From Phytophthora quininea (Eukaryota; Oomycota; Peronosporomycetes; Peronosporales; Peronosporaceae): a stretch of 64,000 nt of DNA. Made by a program: the position numbers and the translations under genes. The stretch spans positions 496,001-560,000 of the forward strand of contig JAAVTG010000614.1 of NCBI GenBank assembly GCA_011947345.1. The letters run 5' to 3'. Of the stretch, positions 34,772-44,495 are shown one piece after another; position 1 is the stretch's first letter; each line of letters opens with the position of its first letter. Below the pieces are notes generated by a model. The model was not told where the DNA came from and ran no database searches. It worked only from the letters and a program-made list of their open reading frames with translations.

Positions 34772-35810
34772 TTAAACAAGCACAGGGTAAACGTATTGGT
34801 CGTACACGTCCTTCCACACGCAACCGTCCACGTCAGCAGACCAGCAGCTATGCGAGACATTCTCAGCCGTGTGGAGGAACAGCCCTCCGCGCTCATCCAG
34901 CGTACGCAGCCCGAACGAGTCCGATGTGTACTCCAACGTGTCGGGCATGTCCACGATCGACATGTTGAAGTACTGCGTCTCGATCTCGTCGATCGTGTCC
35001 ACCTCCGAGTAGCGACCGAAGTGACAGCTCTGCCACGGCATGATCACATTGTCGGCCGGTGACGCGAAGAAGTGGGCCTGCTCCAGCTTGAGGAAGTTGG
35101 CTTTGCGGCGCTGCTGGTCGTACACGCACTGGGAGTCACCCGGCAGACACGGGTTCACGTTGTTGTACACCGGCAGGAACTTGTTGGTGGTGGACCAGCT
35201 GCCGAACTGCGGCCAGCGCTGGTTGTTGAACTGCGCGTACTGGTACTGCGTGTCCGGGTTCTCGATCGAAAGAGCGTAAAGTCTTTCTGGAGCTTGCCGT
35301 AGTAGTCGTCGCTACTGTACTTGGTGTAGTTGAAGACCTCCTCGGGAACGATCTTGGTCAGGAAGGTGGCGCCGTCGGCGATGGACATGTTCACCTTGTT
35401 GTGGCCGATGAACTGGCCGTTCTGGAGACCAGCCATGCTGATGTAGCGCACCACCTTGTGGTCGTCCATCTCTTCGATGGTGGCGCGCGAGATCGGCCCG
35501 CCCTGCGAGTGGCCCACGAAGATGTAGCCGTCGTCAAACACGGAGTTGTTGGCGACGTGCTCACGGACAGCACTGACAGCCTCCGGGATCTGCGTCAGAA
35601 GCGACTCGATGGAGCACGAGCCGTCGCAGAAGGAGAGCGACACGACGGTGCGGCCCTCGGCGGTAAGGTTGGCTACAAGTTGTCACCGGCCTTGTAGGTG
35701 CTGGTGACTCCGTGGAAGAAGAAGACAGGGAGCTTGGAGACGTCGGTGGCGGCATTGGCCATGGCGTAAGCGCCTGCCAGGAGCGTGGAGAGAACCACGA
35801 TGCGACTCAT
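34772..35810 (-). CDS. PPT1: Secreted palmitoyl-protein thioesterase-like (PPT1 family), copy 2
   Basis: Same gene as copy 1 in opposite orientation, from ATG 35810 to TAA 34772-34774, ending YPVLV instead of YPVFV. Signal peptide, GHSQGG, the Asp region and VSHSCW are all present. It carries two one-base lesions: one after GACAACTT at about 35686, the same place where copy 1 lacks two bases, and one at about 35270 where TCTTCTCGATC reads TCTTTCGATC. With both repaired it would encode about 346 residues. Its start faces the decarboxylase at 36581 across a 770-bp intergenic region, so the pair could share regulation. Whether the breaks are real needs independent reads. Confidence 0.82.
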
Positions 35811-35850
35811 TTGAGTTTGGACTTGGGAAGTTGCCGGTGAAAGGGAGAAT
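34772..35850 (-). repeat. Inverted repeat PPT, right arm
   Basis: Mirror of 33327-34405. This arm keeps the longer 5' flank (to about 36290) that is also present near 10 kb, so it is the better candidate for the parental copy. Confidence 0.9.
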
Positions 35851-36290
35851 GCCGGATTTGAGGAGATCAAATTGAAAGAAGTCAACATTTCTGTGGTGTT
35901 TACCTTGACCAAGCAGTGCACACGTACGCGGAAAAGCTACAAAGGCGCGGATGAAGCGGACTTCTGCTCCAAATGCGCCGCAATTCGAGCAAGCGATCCT
36001 TTCACCCACAATATGGATGGCCCTTGCCACTTCAAGTTTGAAGTGTCCAGCGTCCACTTCAGATAGGTAGTCTTGCCGGCAGTAGTACTTGGCGTCTGCA
36101 TTTTCTGCTTGGTGGCGTGTACGTACCGCCACGAGCAATAGTTGACGCCAATGCAAACGTTTCCCAAACGCAAGTGTTTTTGCAGCACCCGAGCCTTCAT
36201 TCAACACGACTCCCGTCGATGCGTTTCCTTCGCGCTGCATGAGACCGCAAGTGCCTGGCACCACCGCCAATGCTCGATGACGAGCAAGCT
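35815..36290. repeat. Duplicated 5' flank of the thioesterase family (copy 2)
   Basis: Counterpart of 9950-10440, collinear and alike at most positions by eye, including ACGACTCCCGTCGATGCGTT and TTCCTTCGCGCTG. Retention of this much upstream sequence in two distant copies suggests duplication at DNA level rather than retrotransposition. It also forms the left part of the divergent thioesterase/decarboxylase promoter region. Confidence 0.75.
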
Positions 36291-36339
36291 CGCGATGAGT
36301 GCGGGGTCGCGCAAAGGCATGCGCTCCTCGATTGTGCGT

Positions 36340-37117
36340 CACCTGCCGCCGGATTGCGCGCTGCTGGCAGTTGTTGCCGTTTTGCACACGTCACATGCCC
36401 ATAGATCGGTCTTCCTCCAAGCAGCTCACCCATCGACGGTCGACTTGTCCTGGGCGGTGAGTGCCACCTTGTGCGGCTTGATCGAGTCCGGCGCGTTCTG
36501 GAGCTCGGGGTCCGTGCATCTCATTCTGCAAGTTCTTACCAAGCGACCAAGCAAGACACCAAACTCGAATCTATCGCAAGATGCCGCTGACTGTCCCTGG
36601 CTTCCATACCAACACCCCGCTGGACGCGACGTTCGACAAGGACATCCGCGACCTGCACCTGATCTACGACTACGACGCCGAGTCGCCCGAGGGCAAGCCG
36701 GAGAAGTGGCGCTACGAGCTGTGGTTCTTCTCGGAGGACCGCGTGGTGTACGCGATCCACGGCGGGCCGATGGCTGGCCGCACCAACTACCAGACGTGCT
36801 CGTACCAATGCATCCGCCCCGGCGAGCTGTGGCAGTGCAACTGGCTGGAGGAGACGGGCACGATCGTGAGCCTCGTGTTCGACATCAAGCAGCAGAAGCT
36901 GACGACCATGATCGGCTTCTCCAAGGGCCACTGGGAGCACCCGGTGGAGGCCCACGGCGACAAGCGCAACGCCGAGGACTTTGCTCGTTGGCGCAAGCTG
37001 GCCGACTACGGCAACCAGAAGGACCGTCTGCTGCTGTGCGAGCAGGCGGACATCCTGGAGGCGTTCAAGGGCAAGGGCGACCTGGTGCCCATCGCGCCGG
37101 ACGCCGAGACGTTGTAG
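36340..37117 (+). repeat. Inverted repeat PAD, left arm
   Basis: Nearly identical to the reverse complement of 39263-40040. It covers about 240 bp of 5' flank plus the whole decarboxylase gene and stops at the stop codon. The flanks beyond both ends are unrelated. Confidence 0.9.
36581..37117 (+). CDS. padC: Phenolic acid decarboxylase (PadC family), copy 1
   Basis: PadC enzymes decarboxylate p-coumaric, ferulic and caffeic acids to vinylphenols without cofactor. The 178-residue, intronless frame matches the family in order: two Tyr in LHLIYDYDAE, KWRYELWFFSEDRVVYAIHGG, the Arg in GPMAGRTNYQ, WLEETGTIVSLVFD with the Glu after WxE, QQKLTTMIGFSKGHWEHP, and a C-terminal acidic helix. Active-site Tyr, Arg and Glu are all present. 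The start MPLTVPGFHTN is backed by CAAGATG context. High G+C makes another frame open across the gene, but the homology is in this one. Such genes are bacterial and fungal; presence here suggests lateral transfer and would fit degradation of plant phenolics (inference). Confidence 0.9.
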   Translation: MPLTVPGFHTNTPLDATFDKDIRDLHLIYDYDAESPEGKPEKWRYELWFFSEDRVVYAIHGGPMAGRTNYQTCSYQCIRPGELWQCNWLEETGTIVSLVFDIKQQKLTTMIGFSKGHWEHPVEAHGDKRNAEDFARWRKLADYGNQKDRLLLCEQADILEAFKGKGDLVPIAPDAETL

Positions 37118-37800
37118 GTGTAGTGACGGGTGTCCGTATCCGTAGCGGACGGCACCGTTTGGTTGCCGCGGCGAGGGATCAACCTAGTAGACGTAGTGGT
37201 TGGCCGTCGTCAATGGCATTTTTCACGGACGTCTGCTCCGAGATTCATCCAATACTTGGGACAAAAGTGCTTCCGCATGACATTTTCGTGCTCTACCATC
37301 AAATGAGCCGATTATTTCATTGCTTACTACCGCATCCAAACGAAGGAGGAAAGCAGGAAGTAAGAAGCACGAATTCACCACCGATATTTGGATCAAGCTA
37401 AGCAGCTATATCCGAACAGATCCATCGACGCGGTTCTTCCCAAATTTGCGATCGCAAGATTGGAAGGTGATTCTCCAGCAAGTTCCGGAGTTGATGCATC
37501 ATACGATGGAAAACCTGGGGTTTCCTCGGGAAAAACTATGGAGATCGAGGCTCGTGTGCGGAGCACGCGGACTTAAACCCCGGACCAAGCATGTCTGGTA
37601 GCTTGGCCACTGATCGAGCGAAGCGAGATGCCCCCTTTAGGGGTTGGGGGTTCTTAGGGTCACACAGGGCGAGCGCAGCGAGCATAAGTTTTGGGTTTAG
37701 GCTGGGCGATAGATTTTAGCGCTCTATGAACTACAAACTCAGAATTCCATTTTATGTTGCCTCGATCTCCGTAACCTCGATCTCCTTAGTTTTTCCCGTT
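37118..37800. other. Loop of the PAD palindrome, left part
   Basis: No supported gene. A 93-codon open frame (37320-37601) has no recognised domain. At 37613-37705 two short mirror-like words occur (GAGCGAAGCGAG and GCGAGCGCAGCGAGC) flanking CCCCCTTTAGGGGTTGGGGG, a G/C-rich stretch that looks like the edge of a repetitive element. Confidence 0.4.
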
Positions 37801-38415
37801 TCCTCGACAAAGGATTCATGAGACCTTGTCCAGTGTGATTTCTCTACGTGGATATCTACTGCCGGTAATTCATGATGTGATAGTACGAATGTGCTTCGGA
37901 GACCTCACAGTCGGTTCACGACTATACTTCCTCAGAGAACTACATCCTACCATCCAAAACTGCGTTCGTCCGGAATGCCAGGATATCGAAACGGTAGAAC
38001 ACTGTTTTTCACGTGCCCGTCATTAAAACCAATGTGGAGCAAACTATGGAGCCGGTGGTCGAGGTTCTTTTGCGTCGATCTAAGCTGGAGGTTGCTGCTC
38101 TTCCCAAGATTACAAGACCTCCGTAGGAACTGGAGAAGCGAGCACAAAGAACTGATACTTCTATGGAGGATCTACACGGCGATTGTGTTTCATGCAACAC
38201 GGCGGCTCAGGAACGACATTCATTTCCAGGAAACGACAGCTGAAGTGCCAAATATTCTCAATCTGCTGAGCTCGTTCAAGATGCACTACCAATTCCTCTA
38301 CCAACACGCACATGAGCTTCATTGCAACCGCGCTACTGTGGTCCGCGTGTGTGGTCCAGTCTCCAGACGACCACGACCACCATGGCTGCCGCCGGCGCGC
38401 CGCCGCCGCTAGCGG
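37801..38415 (+). mobile_element. Relic of a LINE-type retrotransposon C-terminus
   Basis: Two overlapping frames together give C-x4-C-x9-H-like zf-RVT sequence (NCVRPECQDIETVEHCF followed, one frame over, by TCPSLKPMWSKLWSRW) and a Trp/Leu-rich tail (ELILLWRIYTAIVFHATRR). This is the usual arrangement behind the reverse transcriptase of oomycete non-LTR elements (family knowledge). The frame break and the absence of RT motifs show a dead 3' fragment. It sits in the loop between the two inverted decarboxylase genes. Confidence 0.6.
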
Positions 38416-39262
38416 CTACACCAAGGACACCGACCCGACAACCGGCTACCGACTACCCCGTCATACACAACCTGCATAAACAACCAAGACTAGCTGCGCC
38501 GCGTAATGCAGCGCCATCATAAACAGCCAACGACTGGCCCTGCGAGGCCGGGGAGGCTGCCACAGGGCAGCACCCCTTGGGTAGGAGCAGAACTAGGAGA
38601 TCATTGCTTCCGATCAATCTACTTAGTTCGCAACTTACTTCCAAGCGCAAAACGTCATAGCGTGCTGCAAAAACTTGGCTTTGATCCGCCAGAAAATAAT
38701 ATCCCGGAACCCATGCAACACTTGTGGACGATACGAACGTAACTCCCACGGATAGATAGCTTATCACCTTAAGACGAGAAACCCGCTAAACAGTTAATCA
38801 ATTCAATTTCCTCCTAGTAGACGTAGTGGCGAATCAATACGACTTTTTTCGTTAACATCTGAATTAAATTTGAGTTGAATTGGTGAGGTTTGACGAGCAA
38901 GTTTCCAAAGCAGACACTACTGTTGTATTGGTGTGGTAGTTGTTGTACATGTAGTTGTTGTGCATGTAGTTGCAGCAATTGTGGGTCATTGCCGACTGAA
39001 ATGTGACTAAATCTTACGTTACCGATCTATAGCAAATAATGTTTCAGTTCAGGACAATATATTTTGCTAGAACGCTTTCCATCAGTTTGATAAAATTCTA
39101 CCTGTCTATCTTGCTCGTGCTCTGCAGTGACCGACAGTCCACGCTTCTTTTCCGATCGGAGTTTTTAGGCAAACATGAACAGAGAAATACACTCGCCACA
39201 ATTGCTACGATTGCTAGCTTATTCTTCACTCAACAAGGGCCTTCAAACGCCGTTGCACGTGC
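38416..39262. other. Loop of the PAD palindrome, right part
   Basis: A/T-rich sequence without a convincing gene. It includes a short tandem repeat at 38936-38980 and ends at the stop codon of decarboxylase copy 2, where similarity to copy 1 begins. Confidence 0.45.
38936..38980. repeat. 15-bp tandem repeat, about three copies
   Basis: GTAGTTGTTGTACAT (38936-38950) is followed by GTAGTTGTTGTGCAT and a decayed third copy starting GTAGTTGCAG. It is non-coding. Confidence 0.8.
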
Positions 39263-39799
39263 TTATAAGGTCTCGGCGTCCGGCGCGATGGGCACCAGGT
39301 CGCCCTTGCCCTTGAACGCCTCCAGGATGTCCGCCTGCTCGCACAGCAGCAGACGGTCCTTCTGGTTGCCGTAGTCGGCCAGCTTGCGCCAACGAGCAAA
39401 GTCCTCGGCGTTGCGCTTGTCGCCGTGGGCCTCCACCGGGTGCTCCCAGTGGCCCTTGGAGAAGCCGATCATGGTCGTCAGCTTCTGCTGCTTGATGTCG
39501 AACACGAGGCTCACGATCGTGCCCGTCTCCTCCAGCCAGTTGCACTGCCACAGCTCGCCGGGGCGGATGCATTGGTACGAGCACGTCTGGTAGTTGGTGC
39601 GGCCAGCCATCGGCCCGCCGTGGATCGCGTACACCACGCGGTCCTCCGAGAAGAACCACAGCTCGTAGCGCCACTTCTCCGGCTTGCCCTCGGGCGACTC
39701 GGCGTCGTAGTCGTAGATCAGGTGCAGGTCGCGGATGTCCTTGTCGAACGTCGCGTCCAGCGGGGTGTTGGTATGGAAGCCAGGGACAGTCAGCGGCAT
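39263..39799 (-). CDS. padC: Phenolic acid decarboxylase (PadC family), copy 2
   Basis: Encodes the same 178 residues as copy 1, from ATG 39799 to the stop at 39263-39265, with the same Tyr, Arg and Glu active-site positions. Unlike the two thioesterase copies, neither decarboxylase has a frame lesion, which argues for purifying selection or very recent copying. Its 5' flank is shared with copy 1 for about 240 bp, so both probably keep the same core promoter; beyond 40040 the sequence is that of the pantothenate kinase 3' side. Downstream sequence is unrelated to copy 1. Confidence 0.9.
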   Translation of the reverse strand: MPLTVPGFHTNTPLDATFDKDIRDLHLIYDYDAESPEGKPEKWRYELWFFSEDRVVYAIHGGPMAGRTNYQTCSYQCIRPGELWQCNWLEETGTIVSLVFDIKQQKLTTMIGFSKGHWEHPVEAHGDKRNAEDFARWRKLADYGNQKDRLLLCEQADILEAFKGKGDLVPIAPDAETL

Positions 39800-40040
39800 C
39801 TTGCGATAGATTCGAGTTTGGTGTCTTGCTTGGTCGCTTGGTAAGAACTTGCAGAATGAGATGCACGGACCCCGAGCTCCAGAACGCGCCGGACTCGATC
39901 AAGCCGCACAAGGTGGCACTCACCGCCCAGGACAAGTCGACCGTCGATGGGTGAGCTGCTTGGAGGAAGACCGATCTATGGGCATGTGACGTGTGCAAAA
40001 CGGCAACAACTGCCAGCAGCGCGCAATCCGGCGGCAGGTG
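39263..40040 (-). repeat. Inverted repeat PAD, right arm
   Basis: Mirror of 36340-37117. The translated gene and its shadow frames are identical to the left arm, so the arms differ by very few bases, with divergence beginning at the stop codon (TTATAA against TTGTAG) and at about 40040. Confidence 0.9.
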
Positions 40041-40184
40041 GCCCACAATCCTTGTGCTCACTCATCGGCAGTTTGCTATGATTCAGCATTCCAAACATCG
40101 TCGTGCTCTGCAAGAAAGGTTGCGAACATGACGCTCGGGGTTGACTTAGTTACCAGTTTTGTCGTTGTTCACACGATTACAGCT
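39800..40184. other. 5' flank of decarboxylase copy 2 and 3' flank of pantothenate kinase
   Basis: The left 240 bp repeat the flank of copy 1. The right 145 bp are unique and contain no gene. The two genes are both on the minus strand. Confidence 0.5.
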
Positions 40185-41834
40185 CTAGAGTGCTCGTTTG
40201 GTTCTTCTTGTGGCGGATGCAAATTTGTCCCCATGGGCGTTGGTGGCCTCCGCGTGACGCAGGAACGCACCCAATGCGCCGAGATAGCCTTCGTGCTTGC
40301 AAAACCGCGCCTCCATCGTCCCATTCGACCAGAAATTGATGGCATACGTCAGTGTGCGCGACGAGATCTTGTTGTGACGCAGGAAGTTGCCCACGAAGAA
40401 GATGTGCTTGGTCTTGTACAGACACGAGTTCAGGAAGGCTACCTGCCCGATATTCTGAGTGATCATGACGAGTAGCGAGCGCGCCAAATCCGCATCACTG
40501 ACGCTTTCGCGAGAGATCGAGATCATCTTACCAAAACTACTGGCGACGGTGGACGCTGGGAGCTTAAACTTGTCGTACGCGCCGCCGTAGATGTCTCCGA
40601 CGCTCATGTCGACGGAGTGGTTGGAGCCATGCACACACAGGTCTAACGCCTCGTCGTACGACTCGCAATGGGTCATGAGCCGACACAGGCCCCAATAGGT
40701 ACCTCCGCCAATACTGCTGCCGCTAACGCGCTCGTAGTCTCCTGGTCCTTTCACGTAGAGCACGCTGACACCGGATCCGATGCTTACCAGCTACAGCAGC
40801 ACAGATATATTCATATATCCAACTGCAAACTGCAAAATGAAGATATCCAACGTACCAGATACGGGTAAATGTCTTCGTTCACATCGTACTGGATCGTTTT
40901 GACGCGCGAAGCCTCGAGAGAGCTGAAATCAACGTCCTAATCACACACCAAAAATAATAATAACACGATGGTCTCAGAGCTGGAGAGCGCCCAGTGCCCA
41001 CCTCGAACGTATACACTTCATCGGACAGCGTCGTCAGCAGGAGATGTAAGCCAGCGATGGTGCACTCGATCTCGTCGTACTTTTCCAGCTCAATGGCAGC
41101 GATCTCATTGAAGGCAGAGCCGTACTGCAGTCACAGTCGTCGTCAACATCCAACATCCTCAACAACTTGGTACGGATGACCCACCTTGTGTGCCCCGCCT
41201 CCCGTGCACGGCAAAATGCGCAGCGACTGATTGATCCCGTTGCTCGTGATGAACTCGATGGCGTCTCGCGTCTTGCTGCTCTCGAAGCGGACAAAGTGGA
41301 AAACCTGCAGTCGTCCCAGTCATCATCTCTGCGAACGTTTGGTGTAATCAAATCAAGGGCAGACCCCCAAACCCACTCACCCCATTTAGAGTCTTGGAGT
41401 GGACCCGCAGACGAACGTCCTGCACGCCCGTGCGGCCGAAGCTGCGGTGCTCTCGAAGAAACTTGTTCATCTCTCCAGCGGCGACGTCGAGCGACGGCGA
41501 GCGCGGCCGCTTGCGGTGGTCATTCGCCGGCTCGTGGGCCTCGAAGTAGACGATCTTGGCCAAGGTGCCGCCTGCAGCAGCCGCAGTAGGGTCAGGGAGA
41601 GCCACTTTACTGCAATGAGCGCTCTGATTATTATAAGTAGCTACCGATGTCCAATCCGAAGCACGCGCCCAGGTCCGACGACTTGGAGAGCTTCTTGTAG
41701 GTCAAGCGACGGCGCCACGCGCGCTGGCGGTCGCGCTTGCGCTGCAGACACAGCAGCGCCACAGACGACGAGAACAGCAGGAAGCCGCCCGTCAGCAGCG
41801 CCTGGTGGGCCGCGCCAGTCTCCGTCTGTGGCAT
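40185..41834 (-). CDS. PANK: Pantothenate kinase, eukaryotic type II
   Basis: Catalyses the first step of coenzyme A synthesis (pantothenate + ATP). Six exons splice cleanly: 41834-41645, 41571-41381, 41304-41185, 41124-41002, 40936-40856 and 40790-40185, giving 436 residues with no frame error. Motifs are FGLDIGGTLAKIVYFE (ATP loop and catalytic Glu), LPCTGGGAHK, SIGSGVSVLYV, SIGGGTYWGLC and FVGNFLRHNKIS. The N-terminus before the kinase fold has a hydrophobic run (LLTGGFLLFSSSVALLCL) followed by basic residues, suggesting a membrane anchor or organelle signal. The ATG at 41834 is chosen as the first Met before this segment; the frame is open a little further upstream without ATG. Confidence 0.94.
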
Positions 41835-42928
41835 CGAGACCAAGCAGATCTGCTTGAACTTTACGGACCGCTCCCGCTTGTCGACGTAAAAAGGTATATT
41901 ATGTGTCACGCGAGCCTCTGAACGTAATTAGCGTACGGTACCACGAAAAAAAAGTCTTGGTCTCCGTTGTGCTCTGCATTGCATGCCGGCATCTGCATTG
42001 CTGCTGGATCGGGTCGGATCAGTAGGCCAAAAATGGTTCGCCGGAAGCGGCTGCCGCAGACCAGTTGAAGGCGAGGTATAGTGTTTGAACGACCTGGGCT
42101 TGAATTCAAGCAACTAGAGAGGCAAAAGCACCTCATGGCCATCGAATTGATCACCACGACGGACACCGTGCGGTTCGATGAAAAGAATGAGGTCAGTTTG
42201 CTATGGAGCGACGAGCTCGTTTCTGTCTGCGGGCGAATTCACAGCAATAATGCCATGGGGCACCTGAGGCCTATCCTGAATCCGCCGCTCTGTGATCCGC
42301 GGCGCCGTGGCGGTGATTTCACCCACGTGGACGGTCCCGACCCGCAAGCATCTCGCGATCCCGTGACACGAGTGGCAGGACAACCATCTGATATCGCTTT
42401 TGACTGCGCAGTCGCACACGTGGCCGACACAGGAAGCGAGTCCCGATCGCTGGCTGGCCGAGCCGAGCCGAGCCGAGCGGTGATGAACCCACGCTGCACG
42501 CGTCGCCTCGGTGGTCGGCCCCGTACATCATCAAGCAAAATCCACGTCCCGGAGACGAACATCCAGCCCCGGCGCAGATCGCACCGCCAGGGCCCTCGAG
42601 ACCAAGATGTCGCGCACATACACATCAATATTTTGCTCGAAAAACGCACTTGATCTCGCTATGATCTGGGCTCCAGACGAAATCGATGAAAGCAGCATGA
42701 CTTGCCGATCGGATGGGCATACATTGCTCCAGTCTATTTCGATCTGAAAAAGAATCCACCGCGACCTGATAGAGGAACCTAGGTCACGGCCTGTCGTCGC
42801 GTCGTCATTGGTTGCACTGTTTGAAGCGAGATTGGTAACAGCCGCGTTGGACTGGTGCCCGAGAGCTCCTCGCTCGGTGCCATTCCGCTTTCTGCCGGCA
42901 TCGCCCGAGGAGAGGACCACCGATACGA
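41835..42928. other. Intergenic region with short repeat
   Basis: About 1.1 kb between divergent genes. Several long open frames are G+C-driven and show no domain. It holds four CCGAG units at 42458-42477 and presumably the promoters of pantothenate kinase and the small gene at 42929. Confidence 0.5.
42458..42477. repeat. CCGAG x4 microsatellite
   Basis: Four perfect five-base units in a G+C-rich intergenic stretch. No coding signal. Confidence 0.85.
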
Positions 42929-43432
42929 ATGACCTCTCTCGCCATGAAGCCGCGCATGTGCCGCCGACCGCTGCAGTTCGCGTCGCCCGAGAAGGAGCAG
43001 CAGTACCGCGCCGAGATGGACCACGTGCAGCAGTACATTTGCGCGCAGGTGGGCGGCCTGGACGAGCACGCGAGCCAGCTCCTGGGCGTGCACGACAGCC
43101 GCTCGCGCAGCTACTATGAGGAGATCCAGGACTTCCTAGAGCGCAAGCACCAGCTGGAGCAGGCCCAGCAGCAGCAGCAGCCTCGCGAGCGCGTGCTGAT
43201 CCGCGCGCTCGACGAGTACCTGAACGAGCTGGACCCGAGTCTCTTCGTGGACCAGTCCGTCGCCACCCACAGCCCCATCGCCGTGAAGAACCTGCCGGCC
43301 TCCAGCAGCTACATCCGCCGCAAACAGGAGGAGGCCATGCTGAGTCGACTGCGAGTCAAGTACCAGGCTGTCGAGGCCGAGCGTCGCGCCATGACGGCCA
43401 TCCCGCCGCTCAAGCGCCAACGTGTCATGTGA
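42929..43432 (+). CDS. Small hypothetical protein, helical
   Basis: Single-exon frame of 167 codons from ATG 42929, with strong third-position G/C as in neighbouring real genes and no frame error. The protein looks mostly helical: a segment with EEIQDFLERKHQLEQAQQQQQ, then VLIRALDEYLNEL, a Ser-rich linker, and a basic helix ending KRQRVM. The last residues resemble a nuclear localisation signal (PPLKRQR). I do not recognise the family. The composition and intact frame make it a likely conserved oomycete gene. Confidence 0.7.
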   Translation: MTSLAMKPRMCRRPLQFASPEKEQQYRAEMDHVQQYICAQVGGLDEHASQLLGVHDSRSRSYYEEIQDFLERKHQLEQAQQQQQPRERVLIRALDEYLNELDPSLFVDQSVATHSPIAVKNLPASSSYIRRKQEEAMLSRLRVKYQAVEAERRAMTAIPPLKRQRVM

Positions 43433-43752
43433 ACTCGGCAGCAACCCACCGTAGAGCTCCGATTACGGAGAACACAGCTTCTTCCGAGGAGATACCTTAT
43501 AAGAAACCTAAGTTATAATAACATGTTTGACCTGTGCAATGGCGTAATCCAGCTTGCTTTAACCACGTGTGAAGGTGAAGCTCTTCTACGCCTGGAATAT
43601 CCAGTCCCCTGACCACCAGTTGAGGATACACGTCGTGCATCACCGACGATCGGGTTCAATGGGTGTTGCAACCTTCTCAGTGTCTTGCCTCCTCCAGGCA
43701 AGACACTACGCTGCAGTGCTTGCTAGCCTTGCTAGTCCACTATAGCTACGCC

Positions 43753-44106
43753 ATGGCGCTTGATTCACAGCGAATGAGGCGGGGAGATTTGTATGATCCC
43801 ATGGCCAAATCGGTTGCCATGACAACTTCAACTTCGTTCAGAGCAAGTGAACGGTTCTCGTTCTGTAGCCAGTCCCGTGTTAATCGAGCTTTCGAGCATG
43901 TGTTTGTCTATCATGCTGAGCAGCTAAAACCTACCACATCCATACAAATGGGCGACTTTGTACAGCATGTTGGCGAAGCAGAATCACGGAGAGCCGTACT
44001 GACCCTTCCAGGACGAAGCTATTTTCAAGGGCGCGCATCGAACAAGTTTATGTTTGAGATTGCTTTTCGGCTGGAATCACATCAACGCTCCAAACGCAAA
44101 AAGTAG
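43753..44106 (+). CDS. Uncertain small open frame
   Basis: 117 codons from ATG 43753 (MALDSQRMRRGDLYDPM) to a stop at 44106, ending in a basic tail SHQRSKRKK. Codon use is less G/C-biased than in neighbours and no domain is recognised. It lies in a transposon-bearing stretch and could be a fragment of a mobile element. Listed because the frame is longer than expected by chance in this composition and begins with ATG. Confidence 0.3.
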   Translation: MALDSQRMRRGDLYDPMAKSVAMTTSTSFRASERFSFCSQSRVNRAFEHVFVYHAEQLKPTTSIQMGDFVQHVGEAESRRAVLTLPGRSYFQGRASNKFMFEIAFRLESHQRSKRKK

Positions 44107-44495
44107 AAAGGTAATAACAACTCAAGCAAGTTTATCCTTTTGAGGCACCAATCAAATTCTTCTAACTTGCCGATGCTCTCGCCAACCTGGCGGTGGATTC
44201 GTCCCACAGCTTCCAACTGGATCCAACGGTGATGGCGACTCCAAATTCGCGGTGGGCTAACCTACGCGTCCAGTGACGTTGAGTACTGGCTTGCGCGTGA
44301 ACTCGATGAGGCGTCTTCGGATGCCGAGGCCGACCCAGTGTAGGGTCAACGAGGGCTCTAGGACAATGCTCACTGGGCATGACTAGAAGTAGTATAAGCA
44401 ACTGGTGATTCAGAGGCACTAGTTGTAATGGACATAGGAAGTCGTTAGGTCTCTAAGTGACACCAATGTACCTCACTGAAAAACAAAATTCTTCT
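44107..44495. other. Intergenic sequence left of a DNA transposon
   Basis: No supported gene. It could contain the displaced 3' part of the minus-strand gene at 45534-46034, but I could not find a matching exon. Confidence 0.35.

Noticed and set aside
33367..35810. RXLR-type effector in the secreted thioesterases
   Set aside because: A signal peptide is present but no RXLR or dEER motif follows, and the mature part is a full enzyme fold.
36142..37401. A 419-codon open frame across decarboxylase copy 1, and its 272-codon mirror over copy 2
   Set aside because: It overlaps the PadC frame out of phase, has no family similarity, is Arg/Pro-rich and is open because of high G+C at third positions.
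33327..40040. Simple missed-adapter palindrome as the explanation of the inverted copies
   Set aside because: Each arm ends in different unique sequence and the loops are long and unique, so a single fold-back read does not explain it; kept as a check rather than a conclusion.
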